24,318 nt of DNA from a virus: the IMG/VR virus record IMGVR_UViG_3300044766_000021, positions 1 through 24,318 of that record, one strand, 5' to 3'. This document shows positions 5,782 through 12,288 of the stretch, piece after piece. Each line of letters opens with the position of its first letter. The stretch's first letter is position 1. The notes under the pieces are model-generated. The model searched no databases and was not told the origin of the DNA. It saw only the letters and a list, made by a program, of their open reading frames with translations. A program made the position numbers and the translations under genes.

Positions 5782-6047
5782 CTCTGTTGCTGCTGATCGC
5801 GGAGGCCGGAGACGAAGGGATTACCATGCCCGAGGCCTGCACGAAACTGGGAATGGGGCAGACTTCTGTGTCAAAGAATGCGAAGATGCTGAGCCGGTAC
5901 GCGGAGGACCGAGGAGGGAACATTGTCATCAAGGGGTATGAACTGATCGACGCTCGCCCGGACCTGATGGAACGCAGAAGGCTGCGGATGACCATCACTC
6001 CGAAGGGAGACAAAGTGATTGCGGAGATTGCGAAGGAGGTCGCCTGA
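5697..6047 (+). CDS. MarR-like winged-helix regulator
   Basis: 116 residues from ATG 5697, with AAGGAG at 5680-5685. The order fits a MarR-type winged helix: a hydrophobic helix (LPLQQLALLLLIAEAG), the turn EGITMPEACTKLGMGQTSVSKN with a recognition helix typical of SVSKNAKML, then a wing and RLRMTITPKGDKVIAEIAKE, which matches the MarR signature of beta wing followed by TxKG and a C-terminal helix. It lies directly upstream of the integrase, with TGATG overlap, and is probably a DNA-binding regulator of the lysogeny or polymerase promoters. The inverted repeat at 7514-7538 is a candidate operator (inference). Confidence 0.8.
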   Translation: MDRKVHRLRRIVSVVRELIDPELPLQQLALLLLIAEAGDEGITMPEACTKLGMGQTSVSKNAKMLSRYAEDRGGNIVIKGYELIDARPDLMERRRLRMTITPKGDKVIAEIAKEVA

Positions 6048-7018
6048 TGGCGGTCTACAAGCGAGGAGTGATCTGGTACTATGATATACAGGTCGCTGGA
6101 AGGCGGATTAAGCGGGCTACAGGGGCGGCGGACAAGCGCGCTGCTCAAGTCGAAGCTGAACTGGCAAAGCGCAAAGCCGCTGCCCCGCCCGCAGATGGAG
6201 CTGGACTCCTCCTGCAGGATGCAATCATGCGGTGCTACAAAGAGGAGTGGAAGGACAAGAAGTCAGGATTGAAGATGGTCAATCGTGTCTTGAAAGTTGT
6301 AGATATCTTGGGTGACATCCCGATTCAGCGGGTGAACGAGGAGGCCATCGCCAAAATGGTCGCGGAGCTGGAGAAACGCAAGCTCGCACCGGCCTCCATC
6401 AACCGCTACCGTGCTTACTTGCGCCGCATCCTGAACCTTGCCAACAAGAAGTGGCAGGTGCTCGACCGTGTTCCGTACATCAGGAACACTCCTGAAGTAG
6501 CCCAGAGGTTCAAGGTGTACACACAAGAGGAGGAGCGGCGCATTCTCTCCTGCTCCAACCACGAGTTCGTTGGTCTGGCGACTATCCTATTCGACACCGG
6601 GATGCGGGTCAGCGAAGCGCTGCGGCTGGAGAAAGCTGAGGTTGACTTCGATACCAACAGCATCACCGTTTGGGGAGATGCCACGAAGAGCGGCAAATCC
6701 CGCGGTGTCCCAATGACACGCCGGGTGCGCCAGTTGCTTGAGAATCGAACGCTCCCCTTCCAATTCAAGAATCTGGATGAGGTTGAGCGTGTCTGGGAGC
6801 GGATGAGGAAGGAGCTTGGTGGTAAACCCGACTGGCTCCTCCACTCCATGCGCCACACCTTTGCATCCCGTTTGGTTCGCCGGGGGGTCGATTTGTACAC
6901 TGTGGGCTCCTTGTTGGGACACTCCACGGTCACGGTGACAGAGCGATATGCTCACCTCAACCCCGCGAAGCTGGCTCAGGCCGTGTCTCTTCTGGAAGGA
7001 GAACAATGTGCGTATTAA
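6047..7018 (+). CDS. int: Tyrosine recombinase / integrase
   Basis: 323 residues, ATG coupled to the regulator. All catalytic positions are visible: R187 in DTGMRVSEA, K214 in the ATKSG hairpin, H266-x-x-R269 in LHSMRH, H292 in LLGHS and the nucleophile Y301 in TERYAHL. The N-terminus (VYKRGVIWYYDIQVAGRRIK) is the arm-binding three-strand domain of phage integrases, followed by a SAM-like core-binding domain around residues 52-150. It would catalyse site-specific integration of the phage into the host. The candidate attachment site lies about 230 bases downstream. Integrases are uncommon in T7-like phages but known in some. Confidence 0.95.
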   Translation: MAVYKRGVIWYYDIQVAGRRIKRATGAADKRAAQVEAELAKRKAAAPPADGAGLLLQDAIMRCYKEEWKDKKSGLKMVNRVLKVVDILGDIPIQRVNEEAIAKMVAELEKRKLAPASINRYRAYLRRILNLANKKWQVLDRVPYIRNTPEVAQRFKVYTQEEERRILSCSNHEFVGLATILFDTGMRVSEALRLEKAEVDFDTNSITVWGDATKSGKSRGVPMTRRVRQLLENRTLPFQFKNLDEVERVWERMRKELGGKPDWLLHSMRHTFASRLVRRGVDLYTVGSLLGHSTVTVTERYAHLNPAKLAQAVSLLEGEQCAY

Positions 7019-7175
7019 AATTAGGCGTAACGACGGCAAAGCGTTCACAGCTGCCCAAATTAAATGGGCAGAAGCTTACAGCGCTGGATATGTTGTGGGC
7101 TATCAAAACGCGAGTCGCAAAAAAGATGCTGAGATATACCTCCTACGGGAATTAATAGTGAAAATACTGGTGTGA
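7008..7175 (+). CDS. 55-residue basic protein after integrase
   Basis: GTG 7008 sits 6 bases after AAGGAG and overlaps the last 11 bases of the integrase. The product begins MRIKIRRNDGKAFTAAQIKW and is rich in Lys and Arg with two likely helices. Its position beside int would suit an excisionase, but no excisionase motif is recognisable. A perfect inverted repeat, CTGCCC and GGGCAG separated by 9 bases (7051-7071), lies inside the coding region. The stop at 7173-7175 falls within a pair of direct repeats. Confidence 0.6.
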   Translation: MRIKIRRNDGKAFTAAQIKWAEAYSAGYVVGYQNASRKKDAEIYLLRELIVKILV

Positions 7176-7187
7176 AATCTGGTGTGA
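7167..7187 (+). repeat. Tandem CTGGTGTGA direct repeat
   Basis: CTGGTGTGA occurs at 7167-7175 and again at 7179-7187, a 12-base period (slightly more than one helix turn). Two nearby sites facing the same side of the helix are typical of integrase arm sites. Here they lie between int and the tRNA-Cys piece. Confidence 0.5.
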
Positions 7188-7230
7188 TTCTGCTGCACAG
7201 TTGGACCAGTAATGAGCCTAATTCACCTGT

Positions 7231-7249
7231 AAACACTTGATATTGCTGG
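7231..7249 (+). repeat. Direct repeat flanking the tRNA-Cys piece, left copy
   Basis: AAACACTTGATATTGCTGG matches the copy at 7313-7332 (AAACACTTAACTATCGTTGG), with one gap and four substitutions. The pair brackets the 39-base tRNA-Cys fragment and is a candidate set of integrase or accessory-factor binding sites. Confidence 0.6.
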
Positions 7250-7252
7250 CAC

Positions 7253-7291
7253 GGCGGCATAGCCAAGCGGTAAGGCAGAGGACTGCAAATC
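7253..7291 (+). pseudogene. 5' half of a tRNA-Cys gene; candidate attP core
   Basis: The sequence starts GGCGGCATAGCCAAGCGGT and continues through an intact D-arm and anticodon loop. The loop CTGCAAA contains the GCA anticodon of cysteine. Similarity stops two bases into the 3' side of the anticodon stem. No 3' half follows, so it cannot be an RNA gene by itself. A partial tRNA beside an integrase is the classic appearance of an attachment site. Integration within the anticodon region of a host tRNA-Cys would leave this phage-borne half joined to the host 3' half. The alternative is a decayed phage tRNA next to the intact tRNA-Met. Confidence 0.65.
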
Positions 7292-7312
7292 GGCAATGCT
7301 CCCTGTCTTTCC

Positions 7313-7332
7313 AAACACTTAACTATCGTTGG
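7313..7332 (+). repeat. Direct repeat flanking the tRNA-Cys piece, right copy
   Basis: Right partner of the repeat at 7231-7249, in the same orientation and 82 bases downstream. The spacing and symmetry around the tRNA fragment suggest a designed attP region. Confidence 0.6.
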
Positions 7333-7394
7333 TGTAGAATTGGGACATAAAACACCCTGATTTAGCACCCATTATTAGCGGTGGAAGCCGGAAT

Positions 7395-7470
7395 AGCGGG
7401 ATCGCCAAGTGGCAAGGCACGAGCCTCATAAGCTCGTAATGCGCAGGTTCGAATCCTGCTCCCGCTACCA
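7395..7470 (+). tRNA. tRNA-Met (CAT anticodon)
   Basis: A complete cloverleaf: acceptor AGCGGGA (7395-7401) pairs with TCCCGCT (7460-7466), the anticodon stem CGAGC/GCTCG encloses the loop CTCATAA (anticodon CAT), and the T-stem GCAGG/CCTGC encloses TTCGAAT. The 3' CCA is encoded (7468-7470). Position 1 pairs with 72, so it is not an initiator tRNA. A CAT anticodon could also be tRNA-Ile with a lysidine at position 34, and base sequence alone does not settle this. It lies between the att region and the polymerase promoter. Confidence 0.95.
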
Positions 7471-7513
7471 ATCTATAGGGGAAATCTACTGCCCTCAACT
7501 ATTCCCTCCTGCA

Positions 7514-7538
7514 TTGCAATGTGTTAACATGATTGCAA
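7514..7538 (+). promoter_or_regulatory. Operator-like inverted repeat
   Basis: TTGCAAT (7514-7520) and ATTGCAA (7532-7538) are perfect inverted 7-mers around a GTTAAC centre. The palindrome covers the -35 region of the predicted RNA polymerase promoter, so a dimeric repressor bound here would block that promoter. The MarR-like protein encoded at 5697 is the obvious candidate binder, but this is inference. Confidence 0.55.
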
Positions 7539-7553
7539 CGCAGAAAGTAATAG
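7524..7553 (+). promoter_or_regulatory. Probable sigma70-type promoter of the RNA polymerase gene
   Basis: -35 TTAACA (7524-7529), an 18-base spacer and -10 TAATAG (7548-7553). The start would fall near 7560, giving a leader of about 25 bases with AAAGGAG before ATG 7585. Both boxes deviate from consensus, so the call rests partly on position and on the overlapping palindrome. Confidence 0.5.
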
Positions 7554-7584
7554 TTTCGGGCTACTCTACTTTGAAAGGAGAACC

Positions 7585-10020
7585 ATGACGGCTGAGAAGA
7601 TCCTCCTCGAAGCTGGCGCTTCTGCGGGCGACATCAAGCGACAGCTGCAGTTGGAACACGAAAGCGTGGAGCTTGGGATCAAGAAGTATCGTGACAATGT
7701 GGTAAAGCGATCCCTCACTGATCTTCCTCCCGGTCAAAGGCTCCTGAAGATGGCAATAGAGCCATTCATGGTTACCATGAAAAACTGGTTGGAGACTCCC
7801 CTGTCTGGCCGGTGCTTTGTCTACAAGAATTTCTTCAGACAGTTCCGACTGGAGATCATCGCATTCTTGACCGTAAAGAGAATTGTCAACAATCTTGGAA
7901 CTGGTGGACGAGGGTTCTCTTTTCAAAGCACGGCAATCAGCATCGCTGATATGCTTATTGACCATCTTGAATATCTAGCTTTCAAGAAAGAAGCTCCCGG
8001 CTACGTCTACACCATCGAGAAAGACAACAAGTGGGCCTCTGAGTCTCACAGGAGAGCAACCCTTCTAAGAGCTAAGACTAAACTCTTGGGTAGGGCTGAG
8101 TTTACTTCTGTGCAGAAAGTTCAGATTGGATCTAGGTGTATTGAGACGTTGATTGAGGCCACAGGTTTAGTCGAGAAAATTTTAACGAAGAATCCTAAGA
8201 CAAGAAAATCTAATTATCAGCTGTGTGCTACTCAAGTTTTGCAGGAGTGGCTGGAAAAAGCTCACAACCAGTGTGAACTCCTGCAACCTATGAATTTCCC
8301 GATGGTCGTGTTTCCTGTGGACTGGAACGATCCTGTGTCTGGTGGATTCCTCACCAACCAGAACACGCACCAGATCCAGCTGATGAAGACACGAGACATC
8401 GAGGAACTTATGGCTCTGGCTGAGAAGGATCTCAGTCGTGTCTACTCCGCGGTCAACTCTGTGCAACGCACCGCGTGGAGGATCAACCAGAAAATATATC
8501 GGGCGATGGAGGAGGTCTGGGCGGTCGGTGATCGAGCTGGGCTCCCAGCGAAGGAACTACCTGAGCTCCCACGCAAAACTTGGGAGAAGGGCGTGGAACC
8601 ACCCAAGCGTGAGCTGCTTGCTTGGAAAAAGATTGCTACCAAGATTCATGAACAGCATGCACGGGAGAGGAGCAAGCGGGTTGCCATTCAGATCAAACTC
8701 TACATCGCAGGAAAGATGTTGCATGAATCCAAACTGTACTTTGTATGGACGTTGGACTGGCGGGGTCGTATGTATCCAGTGCAGCAATTCGTTAACCCAC
8801 AGGCAGACGATTCTGGCAGGGCACTCCTTGAGTTCTCGATGGGTAAACCCCTCGGGGCGGATGGAGCATTCTGGCTCGCGGTACACGGAGCCAACACCTT
8901 CGGCTACGACAAGGCGAGTTTCGAAGAAAGGGTTGCGTGGGTCGTAGAGAACGAACCCGCGATCCTCGGTTCAGCGGATGACCCAATGAGCATGATCGCT
9001 TGGTGGGAACAAGCAGACGATCCCTTCCAATTCCTCGCTTTCTGCATGGAGTGGCGGGGGTACCGCGAGGAGGGCGAGTCGTATGTTTCGCATTTACCTG
9101 TATCACTGGATGGAAGCTGCAATGGCCTCCAAAACTTTTCAGCGATGCTTCGGGATGAAGTTGGCGGTAAAGCTACAAATCTGGTGCCTCTTCAAGCTCC
9201 TAGTGATATCTACCAAGAAGTCGCGGATGTCCTCAGCGCAAAGGTCAGACGTGACGCTCCGACTGAACCGCTGGCTGCCCCGTGGTTAGGAAGAATAACC
9301 CGCAAGATGACAAAGCGCGGCGTCATGACTACACCCTACGGCGTGACGCGCTACGGTCTCCGAAAACAACTTCAGTTCGAGGTGGAGAAGATCGACAGGC
9401 ATTTCCTAGGGGAACTCACGGAACCGGGAAAGTATTATGCCTACCTAAGCAACCACCTGTTCGATGCTATTGGGGAAGTTGTTGTGGCTGCACGGACAGC
9501 GATGGCGTGGCTACAGGAAGTCGCAGTTATTGCAGCGAAGAGTGACAAGGTGATCCGGTGGACCTCACCTGTGGGGTTTCCTCCGTGCCAAGACTACAGA
9601 CGGCAGAAGATGATCCGTGTGGATACCCTGTATGGCGGGATCAGAGTGCGGTATGGGCTCTGGCAGGACACGGTGCACATCGACAAACGCAAGATGTCCA
9701 GTGGGATCTCGCCTAACTTCGTTCACTCACTCGACGCCTCGCACCTGATGCTCACAGTAAATCGGTGCCAAGATTTTGGTATACAAAATTTCAGCTGTGT
9801 TCATGACAGCTTCGGTACTCTGGCCGCGGATGCGGGGAGACTCGCCTATTACCTGCGGGAATCATTCATTGAACAGTACAACGAGGATGTGCTTCAGAAG
9901 TTCCGAGATGAGGTCGTGGCTCAGCTCCCAGCTGAGTTGATCGACCAGATCCCACCGCTACCACCGAAAGGAGGGCTTGATCTGCAGAAGATCAGAGAGT
10001 CGCGCTATTTCTTTGCGTGA
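7585..10020 (+). CDS. T7-type single-subunit RNA polymerase
   Basis: 811 residues (T7 gp1 has 883). ATG 7585 follows GAAAGGAG. Catalytic landmarks are clear: DWRGRMYP at 391-398, D509 in SLDGSCNGLQ (T7 D537), K577 and Y585 in the KRGVMTTPYG O-helix (T7 K631 and Y639), and H740-D741 in CVHDSFGT (T7 D812). The C-terminus RYFFA corresponds to the essential FAFA foot. It would transcribe the middle and late phage genes from phage-specific promoters, which I could not identify by eye in this window. It is placed behind an operator-like palindrome, which would let a regulator hold the lytic programme off. Codons 7-15 include the repeat shared with 1405-1427. Confidence 0.98.
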   Translation: MTAEKILLEAGASAGDIKRQLQLEHESVELGIKKYRDNVVKRSLTDLPPGQRLLKMAIEPFMVTMKNWLETPLSGRCFVYKNFFRQFRLEIIAFLTVKRIVNNLGTGGRGFSFQSTAISIADMLIDHLEYLAFKKEAPGYVYTIEKDNKWASESHRRATLLRAKTKLLGRAEFTSVQKVQIGSRCIETLIEATGLVEKILTKNPKTRKSNYQLCATQVLQEWLEKAHNQCELLQPMNFPMVVFPVDWNDPVSGGFLTNQNTHQIQLMKTRDIEELMALAEKDLSRVYSAVNSVQRTAWRINQKIYRAMEEVWAVGDRAGLPAKELPELPRKTWEKGVEPPKRELLAWKKIATKIHEQHARERSKRVAIQIKLYIAGKMLHESKLYFVWTLDWRGRMYPVQQFVNPQADDSGRALLEFSMGKPLGADGAFWLAVHGANTFGYDKASFEERVAWVVENEPAILGSADDPMSMIAWWEQADDPFQFLAFCMEWRGYREEGESYVSHLPVSLDGSCNGLQNFSAMLRDEVGGKATNLVPLQAPSDIYQEVADVLSAKVRRDAPTEPLAAPWLGRITRKMTKRGVMTTPYGVTRYGLRKQLQFEVEKIDRHFLGELTEPGKYYAYLSNHLFDAIGEVVVAARTAMAWLQEVAVIAAKSDKVIRWTSPVGFPPCQDYRRQKMIRVDTLYGGIRVRYGLWQDTVHIDKRKMSSGISPNFVHSLDASHLMLTVNRCQDFGIQNFSCVHDSFGTLAADAGRLAYYLRESFIEQYNEDVLQKFRDEVVAQLPAELIDQIPPLPPKGGLDLQKIRESRYFFA
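7604..7627 (+). repeat. Coding copy of the 1405-1427 repeat
   Basis: These 24 bases encode LLEAGASAG near the start of the RNA polymerase and match the noncoding 1405-1427 with one extra G here. The core GAAGC and GCTTC can form a short hairpin about 25 bases into the coding region. Confidence 0.6.
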
Positions 10021-10047
10021 TGGTATGCACAACGGCATGACAACCCC

Positions 10048-10089
10048 GCGCAGTGACGAAGGAGCGAGCATGCTCGCCTTCGGCTGCGC
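10048..10089 (+). repeat. Long imperfect inverted repeat with dispersed-repeat arm
   Basis: The left arm (10048-10069) begins GCGCAGTGACGAAGGAG, the reverse complement of the repeat at 2226 and 21868. The right arm (10072-10089) reads GCTCGCCTTCGGCTGCGC. The centre GCGAGCATGCTCGC is a perfect 14-base palindrome. The resulting RNA hairpin would be very stable, but no T tract follows, so it is not a simple terminator. It lies between the RNA polymerase and the next gene, where T7 carries processing sites, and an RNase III-type or REP-like role is possible. Confidence 0.6.
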
Positions 10090-10112
10090 CCAACCGGAAA
10101 GGAGAAAACAGA

Positions 10113-10283
10113 ATGACGAACAAAAAGACCAGCACGATGGGTGACGAGAAATCCAAGATCGTCAAGAAGCTTCGGGCAACGATCAAGGAGTTGTCCGCGG
10201 ATGATTTCGATGATTTTGAAACCGAAATGCCCGCACTCGTCCGCAAAGCAAACAGGCTGGTGCAGAAGTTGGCGGCTGCGTAA
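10113..10283 (+). CDS. 56-residue charged protein
   Basis: ATG 10113 is preceded by AAAGGAG (10098-10104). The longer in-frame start runs through the hairpin and is rejected. The sequence begins MTNKKTSTMGDEKSKIVKKL and then has an acidic patch (SADDFDDFETE) and a basic helix. No known family is recognised. It follows the RNA polymerase directly, in the place of the small T7 genes 1.1-1.8. Confidence 0.6.
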   Translation: MTNKKTSTMGDEKSKIVKKLRATIKELSADDFDDFETEMPALVRKANRLVQKLAAA

Positions 10284-10478
10284 GTGTACCAGTCCTACGC
10301 TCTGTACCTGAGCTACAACCGCTGGCTGCATGAGCTCCCACTCGCCGTCGATGAGTGTATCGCTGTGAGTGAGGCGACCACCACTGACCCCAGCGATCTG
10401 GAAGAACAGTGGAACGAGGGGTGTTATCCGCAAGACGGAGAGATCTACACCCCCGACGACGACGATGAGGACGATTAG
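10284..10478 (+). CDS. 64-residue acidic protein
   Basis: GTG 10284 immediately follows the previous stop. The ribosome site is weak. The product begins MYQSYALYLSYNRWLHELP and ends in a run of Asp/Glu (PDDDDEDD). The acidic tail resembles small phage inhibitors that mimic DNA, but no family is assigned. Its end overlaps the next gene in a different frame. Confidence 0.5.
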   Translation: MYQSYALYLSYNRWLHELPLAVDECIAVSEATTTDPSDLEEQWNEGCYPQDGEIYTPDDDDEDD

Positions 10479-10668
10479 GTTCCTGCTAGTTCTCCTCGCT
10501 CTTGCGCTCGCTACCGACAACAACGCACCCACGGCACCTGATACCCCTCCCCCAACGTCATGGCGGGAGTACCTGCAGCACACCGATCCCTACCAGTGGG
10601 ACAACAATGCAGAGTCAGGTCTCAAGGGTTACAAAGGGTGGTCTCCCGGCCCCCAATGGAGGATTTAA
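10465..10668 (+). CDS. Exported small proline-rich protein
   Basis: 67 residues from ATG 10465, inside the acidic gene's last codons. The N-terminus MRTIRFLLVLLALALA is a clear signal peptide with an AxA-type cleavage site (ALA, then TDNN). The mature part is Pro/Thr rich, then aromatic (SWREYLQHTDPYQWDNN and GYKGWSPGPQWRI). It should be secreted to the periplasm or stay membrane-bound if uncleaved. Its stop overlaps the SSB start (TAATG). An exported product between RNA polymerase and replication genes is unusual. Function unknown. Confidence 0.6.
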   Translation: MRTIRFLLVLLALALATDNNAPTAPDTPPPTSWREYLQHTDPYQWDNNAESGLKGYKGWSPGPQWRI

Positions 10669-11306
10669 TGGCAGAAAAGAAAGCGAAGCTCCCGCGGTTC
10701 ACAACCCCAAAGGGCATCGCCAAATATCCGTGGTTGTCTCGACCGGATACGCAGTTCAACGCTGATGGAGTCTTCAAGGTCAACCTTCTGATTCCAGCGG
10801 CAGAAGCAAGTGAGCTCTGTGCTGCACTCGACAGTGCTGCTGACGAAGCGGTCGTGCTTGCACGCGCCGCGGCCAAGTCACCCGCAATCGCCAAGACGAT
10901 CAAACGTGCGGAGCCCTATGGTCCCGCTCTGGACGATCAAGGGGAGGATACGGGGAACATCGAGTTCAAGTTCAAGATGAACGCGAAGGTCACGTTCAAG
11001 GACGGCACAGTCAAGCCGATGAAACCGCTTTTCTATGACGCCAAGCAGAAGCAACTTCTGATCTGCCCCAACGTCTACGGGGGGTCGGTTCTCAAGGTCA
11101 ACTTCACAGCAGCCCCGTACTATGCTGCGGTATCCAAAACCGCTGGTATCTCGCTGCGTATCAATGCAATCCAGATCGTTGAGCTCGTGACGGGCGGCGG
11201 CGGGAGTGCAACAGGCTTCGGCTTCGCTGAAGAGGCTGATGGATTCGACGGCTCTACTCTCGATGCACCGGCTGAGGCGGGCGCGGAAGGATCGTCTGAT
11301 TTCTAA
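10668..11306 (+). CDS. T7 gp2.5-like single-stranded DNA-binding protein
   Basis: 212 residues from ATG 10668, coupled to the exported protein. The upstream in-frame extension reads into that gene and is rejected. The landmarks of gp2.5 are present: GVFKVNLLIPA, FKFKMNAKVTF, a GGSVLKVNFTAAPYY strand, and RINAIQIVELVTGGGG. The tail is acidic and ends in an aromatic (GSSDF), the conserved contact to the replication proteins. It coats single-stranded DNA and organises polymerase and helicase. The overlap with endonuclease I is about 44 bases if that gene starts at 11263. Confidence 0.9.
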   Translation: MAEKKAKLPRFTTPKGIAKYPWLSRPDTQFNADGVFKVNLLIPAAEASELCAALDSAADEAVVLARAAAKSPAIAKTIKRAEPYGPALDDQGEDTGNIEFKFKMNAKVTFKDGTVKPMKPLFYDAKQKQLLICPNVYGGSVLKVNFTAAPYYAAVSKTAGISLRINAIQIVELVTGGGGSATGFGFAEEADGFDGSTLDAPAEAGAEGSSDF

Positions 11307-11688
11307 ATCAGATGTAGGTCTCAAGTATGGTTTTAGGAGCGGGCTGGAGGAACGGGTTGCCGGTGAGTTAAAAGCTCTCGGCATCCCCGTTCTCTTTGAG
11401 GAAGTGAAGATTAAGTTTGAACAGCCTTCCAAATTGCGAACCTACACCGCAGATTTCCTATTGCCGAATGGGATTTACATAGAAACTAAAGGGCGCCTGA
11501 CTAGTGAAGACAGAAAAAAACATCTGTGGATTAAGGCACAACATCCAGAGATTGATCTTCGATTTGTCTTCAGTAACCCACAGAGCCGCATAGCGAAAGG
11601 ATCTAATACTCGCTACTGCGATTGGTGCACCAAGAACAATTTTAAATTCAGTAGAGGAAGCATTCCTCTGTCGTGGATAAAAGAGTAG
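11263..11688 (+). CDS. Endonuclease I (Holliday-junction resolvase, T7 gp3-like)
   Basis: About 141 residues (T7 gp3 has 149). The signature of the family is intact: GFRSGLEERVAGEL (the catalytic Glu), TADFLLPNGIYIETKG (Asp, then ExK), KKHLWIKAQHPEIDLRFVFS and IPLSWIKE at the C-terminus. It cuts branched DNA during replication and packaging and helps break down host DNA. The start is uncertain: ATG 11263 has no ribosome site, while a GGAAGG at about 11285 could serve a rare start just after it. Base composition becomes AT-richer here than in the SSB gene. Confidence 0.9.
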   Translation: MHRLRRARKDRLISKSDVGLKYGFRSGLEERVAGELKALGIPVLFEEVKIKFEQPSKLRTYTADFLLPNGIYIETKGRLTSEDRKKHLWIKAQHPEIDLRFVFSNPQSRIAKGSNTRYCDWCTKNNFKFSRGSIPLSWIKE

Positions 11689-12197
11689 AAAAAAGGTGTT
11701 CGAAATGTGGGAAAACTAAACCTTTAATTGAATATCACAAACACAGCAAGAGATATGATGGTGTTCAGGCTTATTGTATCTCTTGTGCTAAAGTAGTACG
11801 ATTGGATTACGATGGAGCTAAGTATACTCGTGCTGCAAGACATAGAATAAAGAAAAAAGTGGTCGAGTATCTTGGTGGTTGTTGTTTAATGTGCGAGGAA
11901 TCTCGTCCTTGGGTATTAGCCTGTCATCATCGCAATCCCTCAGAAAAAGAATTTACAATAGACACAATGAGATCTACAGATTGGGAAAGTATCAAAAAGG
12001 AATTAGATAAATGTGATCTTCTGTGCCTAAACTGCCACAGCAACACACACCACTACCAAAATGAAACAAGGAGAATCAATGAAAAGATTATCGCCTCAAA
12101 ACCAGATCGTCCTCAAGCACCTCCGCGAGATCGGACCTCTCACCCCAATGAGCGCGCGGGTCAACTACCGTATCGACCGTCTTGCGGCACGCATTGA
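11673..12197 (+). CDS. HNH endonuclease with zinc ribbons
   Basis: 174 residues from GTG 11673, overlapping endonuclease I by 16 bases. It starts MDKRVEKRCSKCGK, an N-terminal ribbon (CSKC...CISC). The HNH core is VLACHHRNPSEKEF and CDLLCLNCHSNTHH, framed by CLMC and CLNC. Such free-standing HNH nucleases are often homing endonucleases. The gene is distinctly A-rich compared with its neighbours, and its last ~119 bases overlap the HTH gene, so its tail (from about residue 136) is out-of-frame reading of that gene. Both signs point to a recent insertion between endonuclease I and primase-helicase. Confidence 0.85.
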   Translation: MDKRVEKRCSKCGKTKPLIEYHKHSKRYDGVQAYCISCAKVVRLDYDGAKYTRAARHRIKKKVVEYLGGCCLMCEESRPWVLACHHRNPSEKEFTIDTMRSTDWESIKKELDKCDLLCLNCHSNTHHYQNETRRINEKIIASKPDRPQAPPRDRTSHPNERAGQLPYRPSCGTH

Positions 12198-12288
12198 GGA
12201 GTTGAGGTGGGATTTCTACCACCCCATCGTTACCACGATGCACACCATCAATCACCGGCGATATGCCAGCTACTCCATCGGATTCTGA
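12079..12288 (+). CDS. Small helix-turn-helix protein
   Basis: 69 residues from ATG 12079, exactly 5 bases after AAGGAG. It begins MKRLSPQNQIVLKHLREIGP and contains SARVNYRIDRLAARIEELR followed by a beta hairpin, matching the pattern of small phage winged helix-turn-helix proteins (HTH_39-like). It would bind DNA as a local regulator or modify another protein's activity. It overlaps the HNH gene at its 5' end and the primase-helicase at its 3' end. An in-frame ATG at 12061 lacks the ribosome site. Confidence 0.75.
   Translation: MKRLSPQNQIVLKHLREIGPLTPMSARVNYRIDRLAARIEELRWDFYHPIVTTMHTINHRRYASYSIGF

Noticed and set aside
10053-10112. An upstream in-frame start for the gene at 10113.
   Set aside because: It would translate through the long hairpin, and the AAAGGAG before ATG 10113 defines the start better.
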